DNA of 64,000 nucleotides from a bacterium (GCA_009772925.1 WOUQ01000010.1:1-64000); one strand, 5' to 3'. Numbered from the stretch's first letter, positions 1 to 11,340 are shown. Program-made: numbers and translations. The notes: generated by a model from the sequence alone, not told the origin.

Positions 1-117
1 GGTCGGCTCCTCGCATGGATCCCCGTCTCCTCGTCGTCCTCGCGTTCGATACTCGCTCAGGTGCGGGAGCGCGTCGACCGGTTTTTCAACAGCCTGCTAA
101 CCGTCCGCCCCAGCGCC

Positions 118-2070
118 ATGCCATCCGCCCTCGAACTCGCCCTCATCCTGCTGGGCTCCGGTGTTCTCGCCGTCGCCGCGCTGAAGGCCGCCGGCTTGCC
201 GGCGCTGCTTGGCTACGTGCTCATCGGCATCGGCCTCGGGCCGTTCCTGCCGCCCATCGACGCCGCGTCGCCGGCGCATCACCTGGCCGAACTGGGGGTG
301 GTGTTCCTGATGTTCTCCATCGGCCTGGAATTTTCCCTGACCCGCCTGAAATCGATGCGCCAGGCGGTATTCGGCCTGGGCGGCCTGCAGGTGGCGATCA
401 CCATGTTCATCATCATGATCGTCGGACAGACCCTGGGCTTCTCCTGGGAAGCCGGCCTGGCTTTGGGCGGCGCCCTGGCGATGTCGTCCACCGCGATTGT
501 CAGCAAGCTGCTGGCCGAGCGCGGCGAACTCGACAGCGAACACGGCCGGCTGATCCTCGGCATCCTGCTGTTCCAGGATCTGGCGGTGGCGCCACTCATC
601 ATCTTCGTGCCCGCCCTGGCCCAGAGCGCTGGACTCGGCGAGGCGCTGGGCTACGCCGCCCTGAAGGCAGCCCTGGCCCTGGTGCTCATCCTGGTGCTGG
701 GGCAGAAACTGATGCGGCCCTGGTTCCATCTCGTCGCCCGCGCCAAGTCCGAGGAGCTGTTCATGCTCAACGTGCTGCTGGTGACTCTGGGTCTCGCCTA
801 CCTCACCGACCGGGCCGGCCTGTCCATGGCCCTCGGCGCCTTCCTGGCCGGCGTGCTGATCGCCGAGACCGAATACCGTTATCAGGTGGAGGCGGACATC
901 CGGCCATTCCGCGACGTCTTGATGGGGCTGTTCTTCGTTTCCGTGGGCCTGATGCTCGACCTCGGCGTGGTGGCGACGCGCTGGCCCGAGGTGTTGGGCA
1001 TCCTCGTCGCACTGGTGCTCGGCAAGTTCCTGGTCATCGCCTTGCTGGCGGGCCTGTTCACCCAGGTCTGGGCGGTGGTAATGCGGGTTGGCGCCGGCCT
1101 CGCCCAGGCCGGCGAGTTCGGTTTCGTCCTGCTGGCCCTGGCCCTGGCGAATCATCTGCTGTCCGGTGAGGAATATCAGACGGTACTGGCCGCCATGGTC
1201 CTGTCCATGCTGGCCTCGCCTCTGCTGTTCATGGCCGGCATGCGCGCCGCGCGCCTGATCGAGGGCGGCGCCTGGATGGAACAGGCACGCGGTGTGCACG
1301 AGATCGCCGCGCGCGCCTTCGGCATCCAGCGGCACGTCATCCTCTGCGGCTATGGCCGCAGCGGCCAGAGCCTGGCGCGCTTGCTGGAATCGGAACACAT
1401 CCCCTTCATCGCCCTCGATCACGACCCGCGCCGGGTGCAGGCCGCCTCTCGGGCGGGCGACGCGGTGGTGTTCGGGGATTCGACCCGCGACGAGGTGCTG
1501 ATGGCGGCCGGCGTGCATCGCGCGCGCGCGGTGGTGATCAGCTTCGCCAGCACCGCCGCCGCCCTCAAGATCCTGGCGAGTGTGCACCGCCTGAAGCCGG
1601 ACGCGCCGGTCATCGTGCGCACCGTGGATGACAACGACATCGACCGTCTGCGCGACGCCGGCGCCAGCGAGGTGGTGCCGGAGGTGATGGAGGGCGCTCT
1701 CATGCTGGGCACGCAGACCATGCTCATGGTTGGCGTGCCCCTGGCGCGGGTACTCAAGCGCATCCGCCAGACGCGGGAAGCGCGCTATGGCACCATGCGC
1801 GGCTATTTCCGCGGCCTCACCGACGACGAGGAAAGCGAGGGCGGCGAGCGCCTCATCTCCCTCTCCCTGTCCGCGCATCACGGCGCCGTGGGCCGGCCGC
1901 TAAGCGAGTTGCGCCTGGAGGATCTGCACGTCACCCTGGTCAGCCTGCGCCGTCCCGGCAGCGGTCGCATCGAACACGACGCCGGAACCCTTATGCAGGC
2001 AGGCGATATCCTCCTGCTGCGCGGCACGGCCGAGGCTCTGGCGGCGGCGGAACTGAAGCTGGGCGCTTAG
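118..2070 (+). CDS. KefB/CPA2-family monovalent cation:proton antiporter with RCK domains
   Basis: Inner-membrane exchanger of the CPA2 family (K+ or Na+ against H+), 650 residues. The first ~390 residues are a chain of hydrophobic helices of the Na+/H+ exchanger fold. A TrkA-N/RCK NAD-binding domain follows, with the Rossmann motif GYGRSG in 'HVILCGYGRSGQSLARLLE', and then a TrkA-C domain ending in ILLLRGTAEAL. I chose the ATG at 118 because MPSALELALILLGSG leads straight into the first membrane helix; an upstream GTG at 61 would add a charged leader. It converges on the pilin-like gene 7 bp away. It could be KefB/KefC or a YbaL-like protein; the ion cannot be told from sequence. Confidence 0.9.
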   Translation: MPSALELALILLGSGVLAVAALKAAGLPALLGYVLIGIGLGPFLPPIDAASPAHHLAELGVVFLMFSIGLEFSLTRLKSMRQAVFGLGGLQVAITMFIIMIVGQTLGFSWEAGLALGGALAMSSTAIVSKLLAERGELDSEHGRLILGILLFQDLAVAPLIIFVPALAQSAGLGEALGYAALKAALALVLILVLGQKLMRPWFHLVARAKSEELFMLNVLLVTLGLAYLTDRAGLSMALGAFLAGVLIAETEYRYQVEADIRPFRDVLMGLFFVSVGLMLDLGVVATRWPEVLGILVALVLGKFLVIALLAGLFTQVWAVVMRVGAGLAQAGEFGFVLLALALANHLLSGEEYQTVLAAMVLSMLASPLLFMAGMRAARLIEGGAWMEQARGVHEIAARAFGIQRHVILCGYGRSGQSLARLLESEHIPFIALDHDPRRVQAASRAGDAVVFGDSTRDEVLMAAGVHRARAVVISFASTAAALKILASVHRLKPDAPVIVRTVDDNDIDRLRDAGASEVVPEVMEGALMLGTQTMLMVGVPLARVLKRIRQTREARYGTMRGYFRGLTDDEESEGGERLISLSLSAHHGAVGRPLSELRLEDLHVTLVSLRRPGSGRIEHDAGTLMQAGDILLLRGTAEALAAAELKLGA

Positions 2071-2076
2071 CCGCAG

Positions 2077-2760
2077 TCAGAACAGCATGCTGGCGCCGCA
2101 ATTCGCCTCGTTCTCGGCCGCACCCCAGAGTCCGCTGCGGGGATCGTAGCAGCGCGCCTCGATGGGCGCGCCGCCGCCGCCGTCATAGGCGCTGAAGCGG
2201 AACTGGCCTGAATTGGCGCGGCCGTCGTCGATCTTGCGGTCGATTTCGGCGAGGATCCGCGCCGGGATCCGGTTGCCCGTCTTCAGATTGAGGCGAGGCG
2301 AGCCGCCGGAACCGGCGAACTGCGCGTCATTCTGCATGTGCAAGGTGGCGCCGTACGGGTTGCGCGGCCACTCGCCGCGGGCGTCGGGCTGGCCGCCGCT
2401 GGCCTGGTAATTGCCGGAAATCAGGTTGGCGTGCGACAGATGCACCCAGACCAGGAGGCTTTCCCGCGCCAGCGGCGTGTCGCGGATGACGCCGTCGCCG
2501 TTGCCGCCCACCGAGGCGTTGGCCATGCCGGGCAGATTGGCCTGGGCCAGGGCGCCGGGGTAATCGCCCGGTTGCGCCTGGTATTTGTCCTGGAAGGCGT
2601 AATAAGCCGCGCGGATGCTGTCCAGTTGGGAGATCAGGTTACGCGCCCGCGCGCTCTCGATGAGTTCCTGACCCTTGAGGATGCCGCCCAGCAGCAGGCC
2701 GATCACCACCAGCACGATGGCGAGTTCGATCAGGGTGAAACCGCGTGTTGCTTCGCTCAT
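2077..2760 (-). CDS. Type IV pilin-like / pseudopilin protein
   Basis: 227 residues. The N-terminus has a class III prepilin signal: MSEATRG then FTLIELAIVLVVIG, with cleavage expected between G7 and F8, a Glu at mature position 5, and one hydrophobic alpha-1 helix. The C-terminal part is a soluble domain with Gly/Asn-rich loops and two Cys near the end (ARCYDP, ANCGAS) that could form a disulfide. ATG 2760 is preferred over an upstream Met at 2829, which would bury the prepilin leader. It stands alone with no pilus machinery nearby, so it may be a minor pilin or an orphan pseudopilin whose assembly system lies elsewhere. Confidence 0.85.
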   Translation of the reverse strand: MSEATRGFTLIELAIVLVVIGLLLGGILKGQELIESARARNLISQLDSIRAAYYAFQDKYQAQPGDYPGALAQANLPGMANASVGGNGDGVIRDTPLARESLLVWVHLSHANLISGNYQASGGQPDARGEWPRNPYGATLHMQNDAQFAGSGGSPRLNLKTGNRIPARILAEIDRKIDDGRANSGQFRFSAYDGGGGAPIEARCYDPRSGLWGAAENEANCGASMLF

Positions 2761-2945
2761 GCGAGGACGACAAGCAACAAACGGGCCGAGTCGGACACGG
2801 GATGGGCTGGCGGATACGCGCAAGGACATGGTCGCGGGTGACGGATTGCCGACATACTTGCCGAACTGGCGAGCAGGTCGAAGTGTAACCGAGGCGCCAT
2901 TCAGGCAAGGTTCAATTTAGGTTTCTTCTGGCCGATATCCGGAGC

Positions 2946-4700
2946 ATGTCCGAAGCGAACGCGGGGCCTCTCGCCAATCCCTCCACACAGCCGCCGCGCG
3001 GCCTGGTCGCCGCCATTGGCGGCTATTTGCGCCGGCACGGCCAGGGCAACCGCGTCCTCGCCCTGCTGCTGATCTGCCTGCACGCGGCCATGGTCTGGGG
3101 CCAGGGCAAGGCCTGGGGCCAGGGCATGATATTGGCCCACTACGGCCTGTTCCTGCTCTGGCAGCCGTTCTTCAGCGGCCAACTGAATCTGCCCTGGCCG
3201 CGGGCGCTGGGGGTCCTCGCCGTGGGTTTGGGACTGGCTTTCCTCGGCAACATCTGGGCCTCCGCCCTGTGGGCGGTGTTGCTGGCGGGGCTGCTGGGTG
3301 GGGTGGCGGTGGGGGTGAAGTCCCTGCGCGAGCGCCTGGGCCTCTGGCTGGGGGTGCTCTACCTGCTGTTGCTGCTGTTCACCTGGATGCTGCCGCAAGG
3401 CTTCGGTCTGGCCGTGCTGGACGGCGGCCAGCCCTCCCTGCTGCGCGACGGCCTGTTGTTGCTCCCCCTCTGCCTGGCATTGCTGCCGCCGCCTCGCTAC
3501 GAGCAGAGGGCCGGCGTCCTGGACCTGCTCTATACCCTGCTGTTCGTGCTGGTCATCGGCGTGCTCGCCCTGGGCAGCTATACCGCCATGCAGTTGAGCC
3601 ACACCAGCTACGCACAAGGGGTGGCGATCAGCGTCGGCACCCTGCTGGTCTCCCTGTTGATCGTCGCCTGGTTGTGGCAGCCGCGCGGCGAGACCCCGGG
3701 TCTGCGCCATCTGTTTTCCCGCTATGTGCTGTCGCTCGGCCTGCCCCTGGAACAATGGCTGAAGGAGCTTTCGGACGCGGCGGAGCGGGAGGCCGACCCG
3801 GACCTGTTCCTGCGCACGGCCATGGCGGGGTTCACGCATCTGCCGTGGTCCACCGGAGTCACCTGGCATACCTCGCACACGCGCGGTGAGTTCGGCAGTC
3901 CCAGCCAGTATGCGGTGGCGTTTTCCCACCTGGGGGTGGAAGTGACCTTCTACACCGACGCGCCGGTGAACCCGGCCTTCGCCCTGCATCTGCGCCTGCT
4001 CACCGAAATCATCGGCTACTTCCATGCCGCCAAGACGCGCGAGCGGGCGCTGCAGGCCAACGCCTATACGCAGGCCATCTACGAAACCGGTTCGCGTCTC
4101 ACGCACGACGTGAAGAACCTGCTGCAATCCCTCAAGACCCTGTGCTCCGCCGCCGAGCACAGCCTGCCGTCACAGGCCATGTCCCTGCAGACCCTCATGC
4201 AGCGGCAGTTGCCGCAGATCGCCAAGCGCCTGGAAATCACCCTGGACAAGCTGAAGTCGCCGGAGAAGACGGCGGATCGGCGCGAAATCCTGGCGCGTGA
4301 GTGGTGGCACAACCTGAAACTGCGCTATGCCCGCGACAACCTGAATTTCCGCATCGACGAGGCGGACACCCTGCTGTGGCTGCCGCAGGAACTGTTCGAG
4401 AGCGTCGCCGACAACCTCATCCAGAACGCCCTGCGCAAGCGGGTGGGACAGCCGGAGGTGAACATCCGCGTGGAACTGCGTACCGAGCCGGTGCCCAGCC
4501 TGATCGTCTGCGACAGCGGCGAGGCAGCGGCGCCCGAGGTGGTGGAGAAACTGTTTCATGCGCCGGTCTCCACCCACGACGGCTTGGGCATCGGCCTCTA
4601 CCAGGCCGCCAAGCAGGCCGGAGAGCTGGGCTACGGCCTGGAATTGTCGCGCAACAATGACGGCGAGGTGTGTTTCACGCTCTGGCAGGAACGGCTCTGA
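2946..4700 (+). CDS. Membrane-bound sensor histidine kinase
   Basis: 584 residues. The first ~240 form a polytopic membrane region (about eight hydrophobic stretches, many short WLW/LLL runs), followed by a cytosolic part. The phospho-acceptor motif is THDVKNLLQSL with H387. The ATPase end shows an N-box (SVADNLIQNALRKR), a DSGE G1-like box and a GLGIGLYQAAK G2 box. No HAMP, PAS or receiver domain is visible, and no response regulator is adjacent, so the kinase is an orphan. The HDVKN box resembles the HDLKN box of PrsK kinases of PEP-CTERM systems, but the GAF domain typical of PrsK is not evident. The sensed signal is unknown. Confidence 0.85.
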   Translation: MSEANAGPLANPSTQPPRGLVAAIGGYLRRHGQGNRVLALLLICLHAAMVWGQGKAWGQGMILAHYGLFLLWQPFFSGQLNLPWPRALGVLAVGLGLAFLGNIWASALWAVLLAGLLGGVAVGVKSLRERLGLWLGVLYLLLLLFTWMLPQGFGLAVLDGGQPSLLRDGLLLLPLCLALLPPPRYEQRAGVLDLLYTLLFVLVIGVLALGSYTAMQLSHTSYAQGVAISVGTLLVSLLIVAWLWQPRGETPGLRHLFSRYVLSLGLPLEQWLKELSDAAEREADPDLFLRTAMAGFTHLPWSTGVTWHTSHTRGEFGSPSQYAVAFSHLGVEVTFYTDAPVNPAFALHLRLLTEIIGYFHAAKTRERALQANAYTQAIYETGSRLTHDVKNLLQSLKTLCSAAEHSLPSQAMSLQTLMQRQLPQIAKRLEITLDKLKSPEKTADRREILAREWWHNLKLRYARDNLNFRIDEADTLLWLPQELFESVADNLIQNALRKRVGQPEVNIRVELRTEPVPSLIVCDSGEAAAPEVVEKLFHAPVSTHDGLGIGLYQAAKQAGELGYGLELSRNNDGEVCFTLWQERL

Positions 4701-4739
4701 GGGCGACGCGGGCGCGGCACGTCCGCGCTGAATAGGTGC

Positions 4740-5465
4740 TTAGGGCGCCGCCGCGAGCATCAGGTGCTTCATTTCCCGCACCGCGTTCTCCCAGCCCGAG
4801 AAGATCGCGCGGGCGACGATGGCGTGGCCGATGTTGAGTTCCTCGATGCCGGCCAGGGCGGCCACGGCCTGCACGTTGTGATAATTGAGGCCATGCCCGG
4901 CGTTGACCGCCAGGCCCAGGGCGCGGCCCTTTTCCACGGCGGCGCGGATGCGCGCCAGTTCCCGGGCCGCTTGCCGCTCGTCCTCGGCGTCGGCGAAGCG
5001 GCCGGTGTGGATTTCCACCACCGGCGCGCCGGCCGATTTCGCCGCTTCCAGCTGGTCGATCTCCGGGTCGATGAACAACGAAACGCGGATGCCGGCCTCG
5101 CCCAGGATGTCGCAGGCGGCGCGGGTCTTGTCGAGTTGCCCGGCCACGTCGAGGCCGCCCTCGGTGGTGAGTTCCTCGCGCCGCTCGGGTACCAGGCAGA
5201 CGTCCTCGGGCGCCAGCTCGCGAGCGATGTTGAGCATCTCGTCGGTGATGGCCATCTCCAGGTTCATCCTGGTTTGCAGGATGTGGCGCAGGATGTAGAC
5301 GTCGGCGTCCTGGATGTGGCGGCGGTCCTCGCGCAGGTGCAGGGTGATGGAGTCGGCGCCGGCGCCCTCCGCCATCAGCGCGGCCTGCACCGGGCTGGGA
5401 TAGGGGGTGCCGCGGGCCTGGCGCAGGGTGGCCACGTGATCGATGTTGACGCCGAGTTTGATCAT
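4740..5465 (-). CDS. pdxJ: Pyridoxine 5'-phosphate synthase
   Basis: Cytosolic TIM-barrel enzyme that condenses 1-deoxyxylulose 5-phosphate with 3-amino-2-oxopropyl phosphate in DXP-dependent vitamin B6 synthesis. The 241-residue length is normal. Diagnostic segments are [16 protein letters not shown] at the start, [57 protein letters not shown] and [13 protein letters not shown] 5465 overlaps the recO stop by 4 bp (ATGA), so it is the last gene of the lepB-rnc-era-recO-pdxJ run, an arrangement also known from E. coli (rnc-era-recO-pdxJ). Confidence 0.98.
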   Translation of the reverse strand: MIKLGVNIDHVATLRQARGTPYPSPVQAALMAEGAGADSITLHLREDRRHIQDADVYILRHILQTRMNLEMAITDEMLNIARELAPEDVCLVPERREELTTEGGLDVAGQLDKTRAACDILGEAGIRVSLFIDPEIDQLEAAKSAGAPVVEIHTGRFADAEDERQAARELARIRAAVEKGRALGLAVNAGHGLNYHNVQAVAALAGIEELNIGHAIVARAIFSGWENAVREMKHLMLAAAP

Positions 5466-6166
5466 AGCTTTTGCAGATCGATGAGCAGTTGTCGGGTGGC
5501 AAGGGGCCTGTCGCCCAGGTAGTGGGCGAGCAGGCCGCGCATGAGGAGTTTACCTTCCGCCAGGGTGGCCGGGTCGGACAAATCGCCCCGGGAAAGATCG
5601 AGCAGGGTCTTGCCCTGGTAGCCGGTCTCGTCCCGACCCAGGGGGAGGACGCCCTCGCCGACGCGGTAGCCGTAGCGGCGCCCGGGTTCGAGCGCGCCGC
5701 CGTCGGCGAGGTGGCCCAGGGGCTGGGCGTAGCCCAGCTCCGACAGCAGATCCAGTTCGAAGCGGCGCAGGATGGGCTCGACGTCGCCGCCGCCATTCAG
5801 GGCATCCAGGGTGTTCACATAACGGTCGAACAGCGCCTCATGGGCATCCGCTTCCGGCAGCAGGCGTAGCAGCAGTTCGTTGAGGTAGAAGCCGCACATG
5901 AGGGCGTGGCCGCGCAGCATGAGGCCGCCGCCCTGCCATTCCGCAGCGTGCAGGGTGCGCAACTGGCCCTTGCCGAACCAGGACAGGGCCAGGGGCTGGA
6001 AGGGGATCAGGCGGGCCTTCAGGCCCGAGGTCTGGCGCCGGGCGCCGCGCGCCACCAGACCCTGGCGGCCATGGTGGCGGGAGAGGACATCGACGATGAG
6101 GCTGGTTTCGCGCCAGGGCCGGCTGTGCAGGACGAAGGCGGCTTCGTCGTCGATCCGCTCACTCAT
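5462..6166 (-). CDS. recO: DNA repair protein RecO
   Basis: RecFOR-pathway protein that binds ssDNA/SSB and helps load RecA at gaps. 234 residues from ATG 6166 ([18 protein letters not shown]), with an N-terminal OB-fold segment ([23 protein letters not shown]) and the helical C-terminal domain ([28 protein letters not shown]). A longer start at 6208 is possible in frame but lies inside era and adds a low-complexity leader. The chosen start overlaps the era stop by 8 bp. The C-terminal zinc-binding Cys set of some RecO proteins is absent, as in other betaproteobacteria. Confidence 0.95.
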   Translation of the reverse strand: MSERIDDEAAFVLHSRPWRETSLIVDVLSRHHGRQGLVARGARRQTSGLKARLIPFQPLALSWFGKGQLRTLHAAEWQGGGLMLRGHALMCGFYLNELLLRLLPEADAHEALFDRYVNTLDALNGGGDVEPILRRFELDLLSELGYAQPLGHLADGGALEPGRRYGYRVGEGVLPLGRDETGYQGKTLLDLSRGDLSDPATLAEGKLLMRGLLAHYLGDRPLATRQLLIDLQKL

Positions 6167-7046
6167 ATCCGAACTGCTTGATGAGCCGGGCATCGTCGGC
6201 CCAGCCACCCTTCACCTTGACCCACAGGTTGAGGAAGACCTTGTGGCCGAACAGCTTTTCCATGTCCTGGCGGGCTTCCGTGGCGATGCGTTTGATGTGC
6301 TCGCCGCCCTTGCCGAGGACGATGGGTTTATGGGTGTCCCGTTCCACCCAGATGACGGCGCCGATGCGGAACAGCTCGCCGTCCTCCTCGAAGCTTTCCA
6401 CCGTCACCGCCACGGCGTAGGGGATCTCGTCGCCGGTGAGGCGGAACACCTTCTCGCGCACGATCTCGGCGGCGAGGAAGCGGGAACTGCGGTCGGTGAC
6501 GTCGTCCTCGGTGAACCAGGCCTCGCCCTCGGGCAGGTAGGGCTTGAGGATGGGCGGCAGGCGCGCGGCGTCCTTCTCGCTTTCGGCGCTGAGGGGCACG
6601 ATCTCGGCGAAATCGAAGCGGCCTGAGACGGATTGCAGATAGGGCAGCAGGGCGCTCTTGTCGGCCACCGTGTCGACCTTGTTCACCACCAGGATCACCG
6701 GCTTGTCCCGCGGCAGCAGGGGCAGCACGCGGGCGTCGGCGGCGGTGAACTTCATCGCCTCGACGAGCCAGAGCACCACATCCACCTCGGCCAGAGCCTG
6801 GGTCACCGTCCGGTTCATGGCCTGGTTGAGGGCATTCCTGTACTGGGTCTGGAAGCCGGGGGTGTCGGCGAAGATGAACTGGGCGTCGGCTTCCGTGCGC
6901 ACCCCCAGGATGCGGTGGCGGGTGGTCTGCGGCTTCGAGGAGACAATGCTGACCTTGGCTCCCACCAGGGTGTTGACCAGGGTGGACTTGCCCACGTTGG
7001 GGCGGCCCACCACGGCGATCAGGCCGGCGCGGAAAGACGGGTTCAC
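6159..7046 (-). CDS. era: GTPase Era, 16S rRNA-binding ribosome assembly factor
   Basis: Essential small GTPase for 30S maturation. 295 residues, N-terminal G domain and C-terminal KH domain. G1 GRPNVGKST is at residues 14-22, G3 DTPGF at 61-65, G4 NKVD at 122-125. The KH part holds GAVIWVERDTHKPIVLGKGG. The start is GTG 7046, which overlaps the rnc stop by 4 bp, implying translational coupling with RNase III. Confidence 0.98.
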   Translation of the reverse strand: MNPSFRAGLIAVVGRPNVGKSTLVNTLVGAKVSIVSSKPQTTRHRILGVRTEADAQFIFADTPGFQTQYRNALNQAMNRTVTQALAEVDVVLWLVEAMKFTAADARVLPLLPRDKPVILVVNKVDTVADKSALLPYLQSVSGRFDFAEIVPLSAESEKDAARLPPILKPYLPEGEAWFTEDDVTDRSSRFLAAEIVREKVFRLTGDEIPYAVAVTVESFEEDGELFRIGAVIWVERDTHKPIVLGKGGEHIKRIATEARQDMEKLFGHKVFLNLWVKVKGGWADDARLIKQFGYE

Positions 7047-7753
7047 GCCTGGTTATCCGGAGTTCGGCGGCGCCCGGCCGATTCCTCGAGGGCGCGCAGG
7101 GCCGCCTCCGCCGCCATCTGCTCGGCCGCCTTGCGGCTCGCGCCCTGGCCGCGGGTGACCAGCTTGAGCGGATCGATGCGGCATTCCACGTGGAAGGTCT
7201 GGGCGTGGGCCTGGCCGGCGGTGTCCGTCAGCGTGTAGGCGGGCAGGCCCAGTCGGCGCGGCTGCAGCCATTCCTGCAGGCGGGTTTTCGCATCCTTGCC
7301 CTGCTGCTCGGGATCGATGGCGTCCAGCGCGTCGTCGAACAGGCGCTCGACCATGCCCTGTGCCGCGCCGAACCCGGCGTCCAGCAAGGCGGCGCCAAGC
7401 AGGGCCTCGAGGGCGTCGGCGAGGATCGAGGGGCGCTGGGCGCCGCCGCTCTTCAGTTCGCCCTCGCCCAGGCGCAGATGGCGTCCCAGGTCGAGGTCGT
7501 GGGCGATGGCGTGCAGGGAATCCTGGTTCACGAGGTTCGCGCGCAGGCGCGACAGGCGGCCTTCGGGCAGCTCGGGAAAACGCCGGTAGAGCATCAGCCC
7601 CACCACGCAGTTCAGCACTCCGTCGCCCAGGAACTCCAGGCGCTCGTAATTGCGAGCGCCGAAACTGCGGTGGGTGAGGGCCTGCAGCAGAAGCTCGCGC
7701 TTCGCCCAGGAGTGCCCCAGAAGGGCTTCCAGGCCCTCAATATCCGCCGGCAT
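7043..7753 (-). CDS. rnc: Ribonuclease III
   Basis: Double-strand-specific endoribonuclease for rRNA and mRNA processing. 236 residues. The RNase III signature ERLEFLGDGVL is at residues 37-47 with D44; the second acidic pair is D113/E116 in ILADALEALLGA. The C-terminal dsRNA-binding domain ends with QGASRKAAEQMAAEAALRAL. First gene of the tightly coupled rnc-era-recO-pdxJ set. The upstream 125 bp to DUF4845 contains two hairpins. Confidence 0.98.
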   Translation of the reverse strand: MPADIEGLEALLGHSWAKRELLLQALTHRSFGARNYERLEFLGDGVLNCVVGLMLYRRFPELPEGRLSRLRANLVNQDSLHAIAHDLDLGRHLRLGEGELKSGGAQRPSILADALEALLGAALLDAGFGAAQGMVERLFDDALDAIDPEQQGKDAKTRLQEWLQPRRLGLPAYTLTDTAGQAHAQTFHVECRIDPLKLVTRGQGASRKAAEQMAAEAALRALEESAGRRRTPDNQA

Positions 7754-7764
7754 GTTAACGTGAA

Positions 7765-7815
7765 AGTCGCCTCGGCGACTCTCGAAGCTCCCCTCTCCCG
7801 CAGGCGGGAGAGGGG
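7765..7815. repeat. Two adjacent perfect inverted repeats upstream of rnc
   Basis: The DUF4845-rnc gap carries AGTCGCC-TC-GGCGACT (7765-7780) and, 9 bp on, a 12-bp-arm palindrome CCCCTCTCCCGC-AG-GCGGGAGAGGGG (7790-7815). Neither is followed by a T-run on the minus strand, so they are not classical terminators. They look like a REP-like element or an RNA processing/stability hairpin; RNase III autoregulation through a 5' hairpin is known in E. coli and is a possible parallel. Confidence 0.6.
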
Positions 7816-7878
7816 CTGGGGGTGAGGGAAACAGACATGACTTTTATGCTTCGGGGCGTCTTACAAACTCATGTCCGT

Positions 7879-8238
7879 TTACTGGGAACTGGCCTCGGCG
7901 CGGAAATCCATGCACAGGCTGATCGGGCCCATGAACGCTTCCTTGATGGAGTAGCTGGCGGATAGCCGCAGGCCGTTCGGAATGGGATCGATGACCAGGT
8001 CGTCGACGCTGACCACCTTGACGTTGTTGAGGTTGAGTTCCTTGGCGAACTTCAGGCGCAGGTCGCCCTCCTTGAGGTTGGCGAGGTCGGGCTGCTCCAG
8101 CACGTTGCGCATGATGCGCTTGACCACCCAGTAATCCATGTAGGCCGGCACGACGCGGGCGGCCGTGTAGGCAGCGAAGCCCAGCAGGAACATGAGGAAG
8201 AAGACGCCGCTCAGGGTAATGCCACGCTGTCGCTTCAT
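7879..8238 (-). CDS. DUF4845 family single-pass membrane protein
   Basis: 119 residues, no known activity. MKRQRG is followed by a hydrophobic helix (ITLSGVFFLMFLLGFAAYTAARV, residues ~7-29) and a small extracytoplasmic domain (YWVVKRIMRNVLEQ... to the end). The N-terminus recalls a pilin leader but lacks the Glu. ATG 8238 is chosen because GAGG lies 7 nt upstream, overlapping the lepB stop; a GTG at 8250 is the alternative. DUF4845 genes commonly sit between lepB and rnc in betaproteobacteria, as here. Confidence 0.85.
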   Translation of the reverse strand: MKRQRGITLSGVFFLMFLLGFAAYTAARVVPAYMDYWVVKRIMRNVLEQPDLANLKEGDLRLKFAKELNLNNVKVVSVDDLVIDPIPNGLRLSASYSIKEAFMGPISLCMDFRAEASSQ

Positions 8239-8246
8239 GGTTTGCC

Positions 8247-9083
8247 TCACTCGATGGATGACCCGATGCGGGCCGGTTTGGAGAAGGATTTCAGCATGTT
8301 GAGGAAATCATCGAAATTCCACCAGATGAAAAATGCGCGGCCGACGATGTTCTCGTCCGGGACAAAGCCCCAGTAACGGGAGTCGTTGGAGGCGTCGCGG
8401 TTGTCCCCCAGCGTGAAGTAATGGCCGGCGGGCACGGTGCATTTGAAGCCGGATTCGCTGTAGCCGCAATTGTCGCGGTATGGGAAGGCGCCTTCGACCT
8501 GATGCGGGATGACCGGCGGCATGTCGGCCTGCACCATGGCGATGTGCGCGTGCTCGCCCAGTTGTTCCCGCCAGGTCTCGCCCTGCACGAAGTTGAGACC
8601 CTGGGCGGTGTACTCGTACTTGCCTGCCCGGGTGTAGCGCACCGGCTGGCCATTGATGACGAGGCGCTTGTCGACATACTCCACCACGTCGCCGGGCACG
8701 CCGACGACGCGCTTGATGTAGTCCAGGGAGGGGTCGCTGGGGAAGCGGAAGACCATGACGTCGCCGCGCTGGGGACTGGAGAGCTCGATGACCTTCTTGT
8801 TGATGACCGGCAGGCGGATGCCGTACTCGTACTTGTTGACCAGGATGAAGTCGCCGATGAGCAGGGTGGGCAGCATGGAGCCGGAGGGAATCTTGAACGG
8901 CTCCACCAGGAAGGAGCGCAGCAGGAAGACGATGAGGATGACCGGGAAGAAGCTCTTCGAGTAGTCCACCAGAACCGGCAGCTTGGCGTCGGCGGGCCGC
9001 TTCTTGGCGTTGAACAGGTGGTCGAACAGCCAGATGGCGCCGGTGATGACCAGGGCGAGGAAGAGGATGAGGGCAAAGTTCAT
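8247..9083 (-). CDS. lepB: Signal peptidase I
   Basis: Membrane-bound leader peptidase using a Ser/Lys dyad to cleave secretory signal peptides on the periplasmic side. 278 residues with two N-terminal membrane helices (residues ~2-22 and ~44-60). Catalytic S69 lies in IPSGSMLPT and K124 in YIKRVVGVPGD; the box GDNRDASNDSRYWG near the C-terminus is the conserved family E-box. Lies between lepA and DUF4845 on the same strand. Confidence 0.98.
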   Translation of the reverse strand: MNFALILFLALVITGAIWLFDHLFNAKKRPADAKLPVLVDYSKSFFPVILIVFLLRSFLVEPFKIPSGSMLPTLLIGDFILVNKYEYGIRLPVINKKVIELSSPQRGDVMVFRFPSDPSLDYIKRVVGVPGDVVEYVDKRLVINGQPVRYTRAGKYEYTAQGLNFVQGETWREQLGEHAHIAMVQADMPPVIPHQVEGAFPYRDNCGYSESGFKCTVPAGHYFTLGDNRDASNDSRYWGFVPDENIVGRAFFIWWNFDDFLNMLKSFSKPARIGSSIE

Positions 9084-9107
9084 TGTTTTTCGTGGGAAGG
9101 TTGAAGG

Positions 9108-10904
<1,797 letters not shown>

Positions 10905-10977
10905 CAAAAAACACGAGGCACGAAAGCGTGCCTCTGAAAGAAGGGTGGACGCGGATTTTACCTGAAACGACAGGGGC

Positions 10978-11229
10978 TTAGCCCGTTTCCCCGGCGCTTT
11001 CCAATGCCCGGCGCAAAGCGGTGGGATCCAGGTGGTAATGGCAGATTTCCCGGCTGCCCACGACCAGCACCGGAATCAGGGTGCCGTAGCGGGCCGCCAG
11101 GTCCGGGTCGGCATCGATGTCGACCTCGCGCAGGCTGAAACCGAGTTCGTCGCGGAACTCCTCCAGCGCCGCCCGCATGTCCGCGCACAGGTGACAGCCG
11201 CGGCGGCCATAGAGGGAGAGTTCCTTCAC
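10978..11229 (-). CDS. Glutaredoxin-like protein (DUF836)
   Basis: 83 residues with a thioredoxin fold: beta strand [10 protein letters not shown], redox motif CHLC (residues 12-15), a helix [10 protein letters not shown], a second strand SLREVDID, and the cis-Pro segment [14 protein letters not shown]. Starts at GTG 11229. Sits between mucD and lepA on the same strand, a common betaproteobacterial arrangement. Likely a thiol/disulfide oxidoreductase; partner unknown. Confidence 0.85.
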   Translation of the reverse strand: MKELSLYGRRGCHLCADMRAALEEFRDELGFSLREVDIDADPDLAARYGTLIPVLVVGSREICHYHLDPTALRRALESAGETG

Positions 11230-11340
11230 CCCGAATTGTCCATTGGGAAATACGCCCCAGGCAGATCAAGCCCGGCAGGTTGGGCTCCCCCTGCGGGGGG
11301 CAAGTTCAGGCCGACCTGCCGTCCAGTCCTCAATCCGGGT

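Noticed and set aside
1..16. Possible minus-strand gene starting at the ATG complement at 14-16
   Set aside because: Only five codons lie inside the window, so nothing can be supported.
97..1881. 594-residue open frame on the minus strand opposite the antiporter
   Set aside because: Low-complexity His/Gln/Gly-rich translation with no domain; an antisense shadow of a GC-rich gene. The same holds for long frames at 27287-29854 (+), 60306-62780 (+), 2901-4160 (-) and 47002-48885 (-).
2946..4700. PrsK kinase of a PEP-CTERM/exosortase system
   Set aside because: The H-box is similar, but no GAF domain, PrsR partner or exosortase gene is present here.
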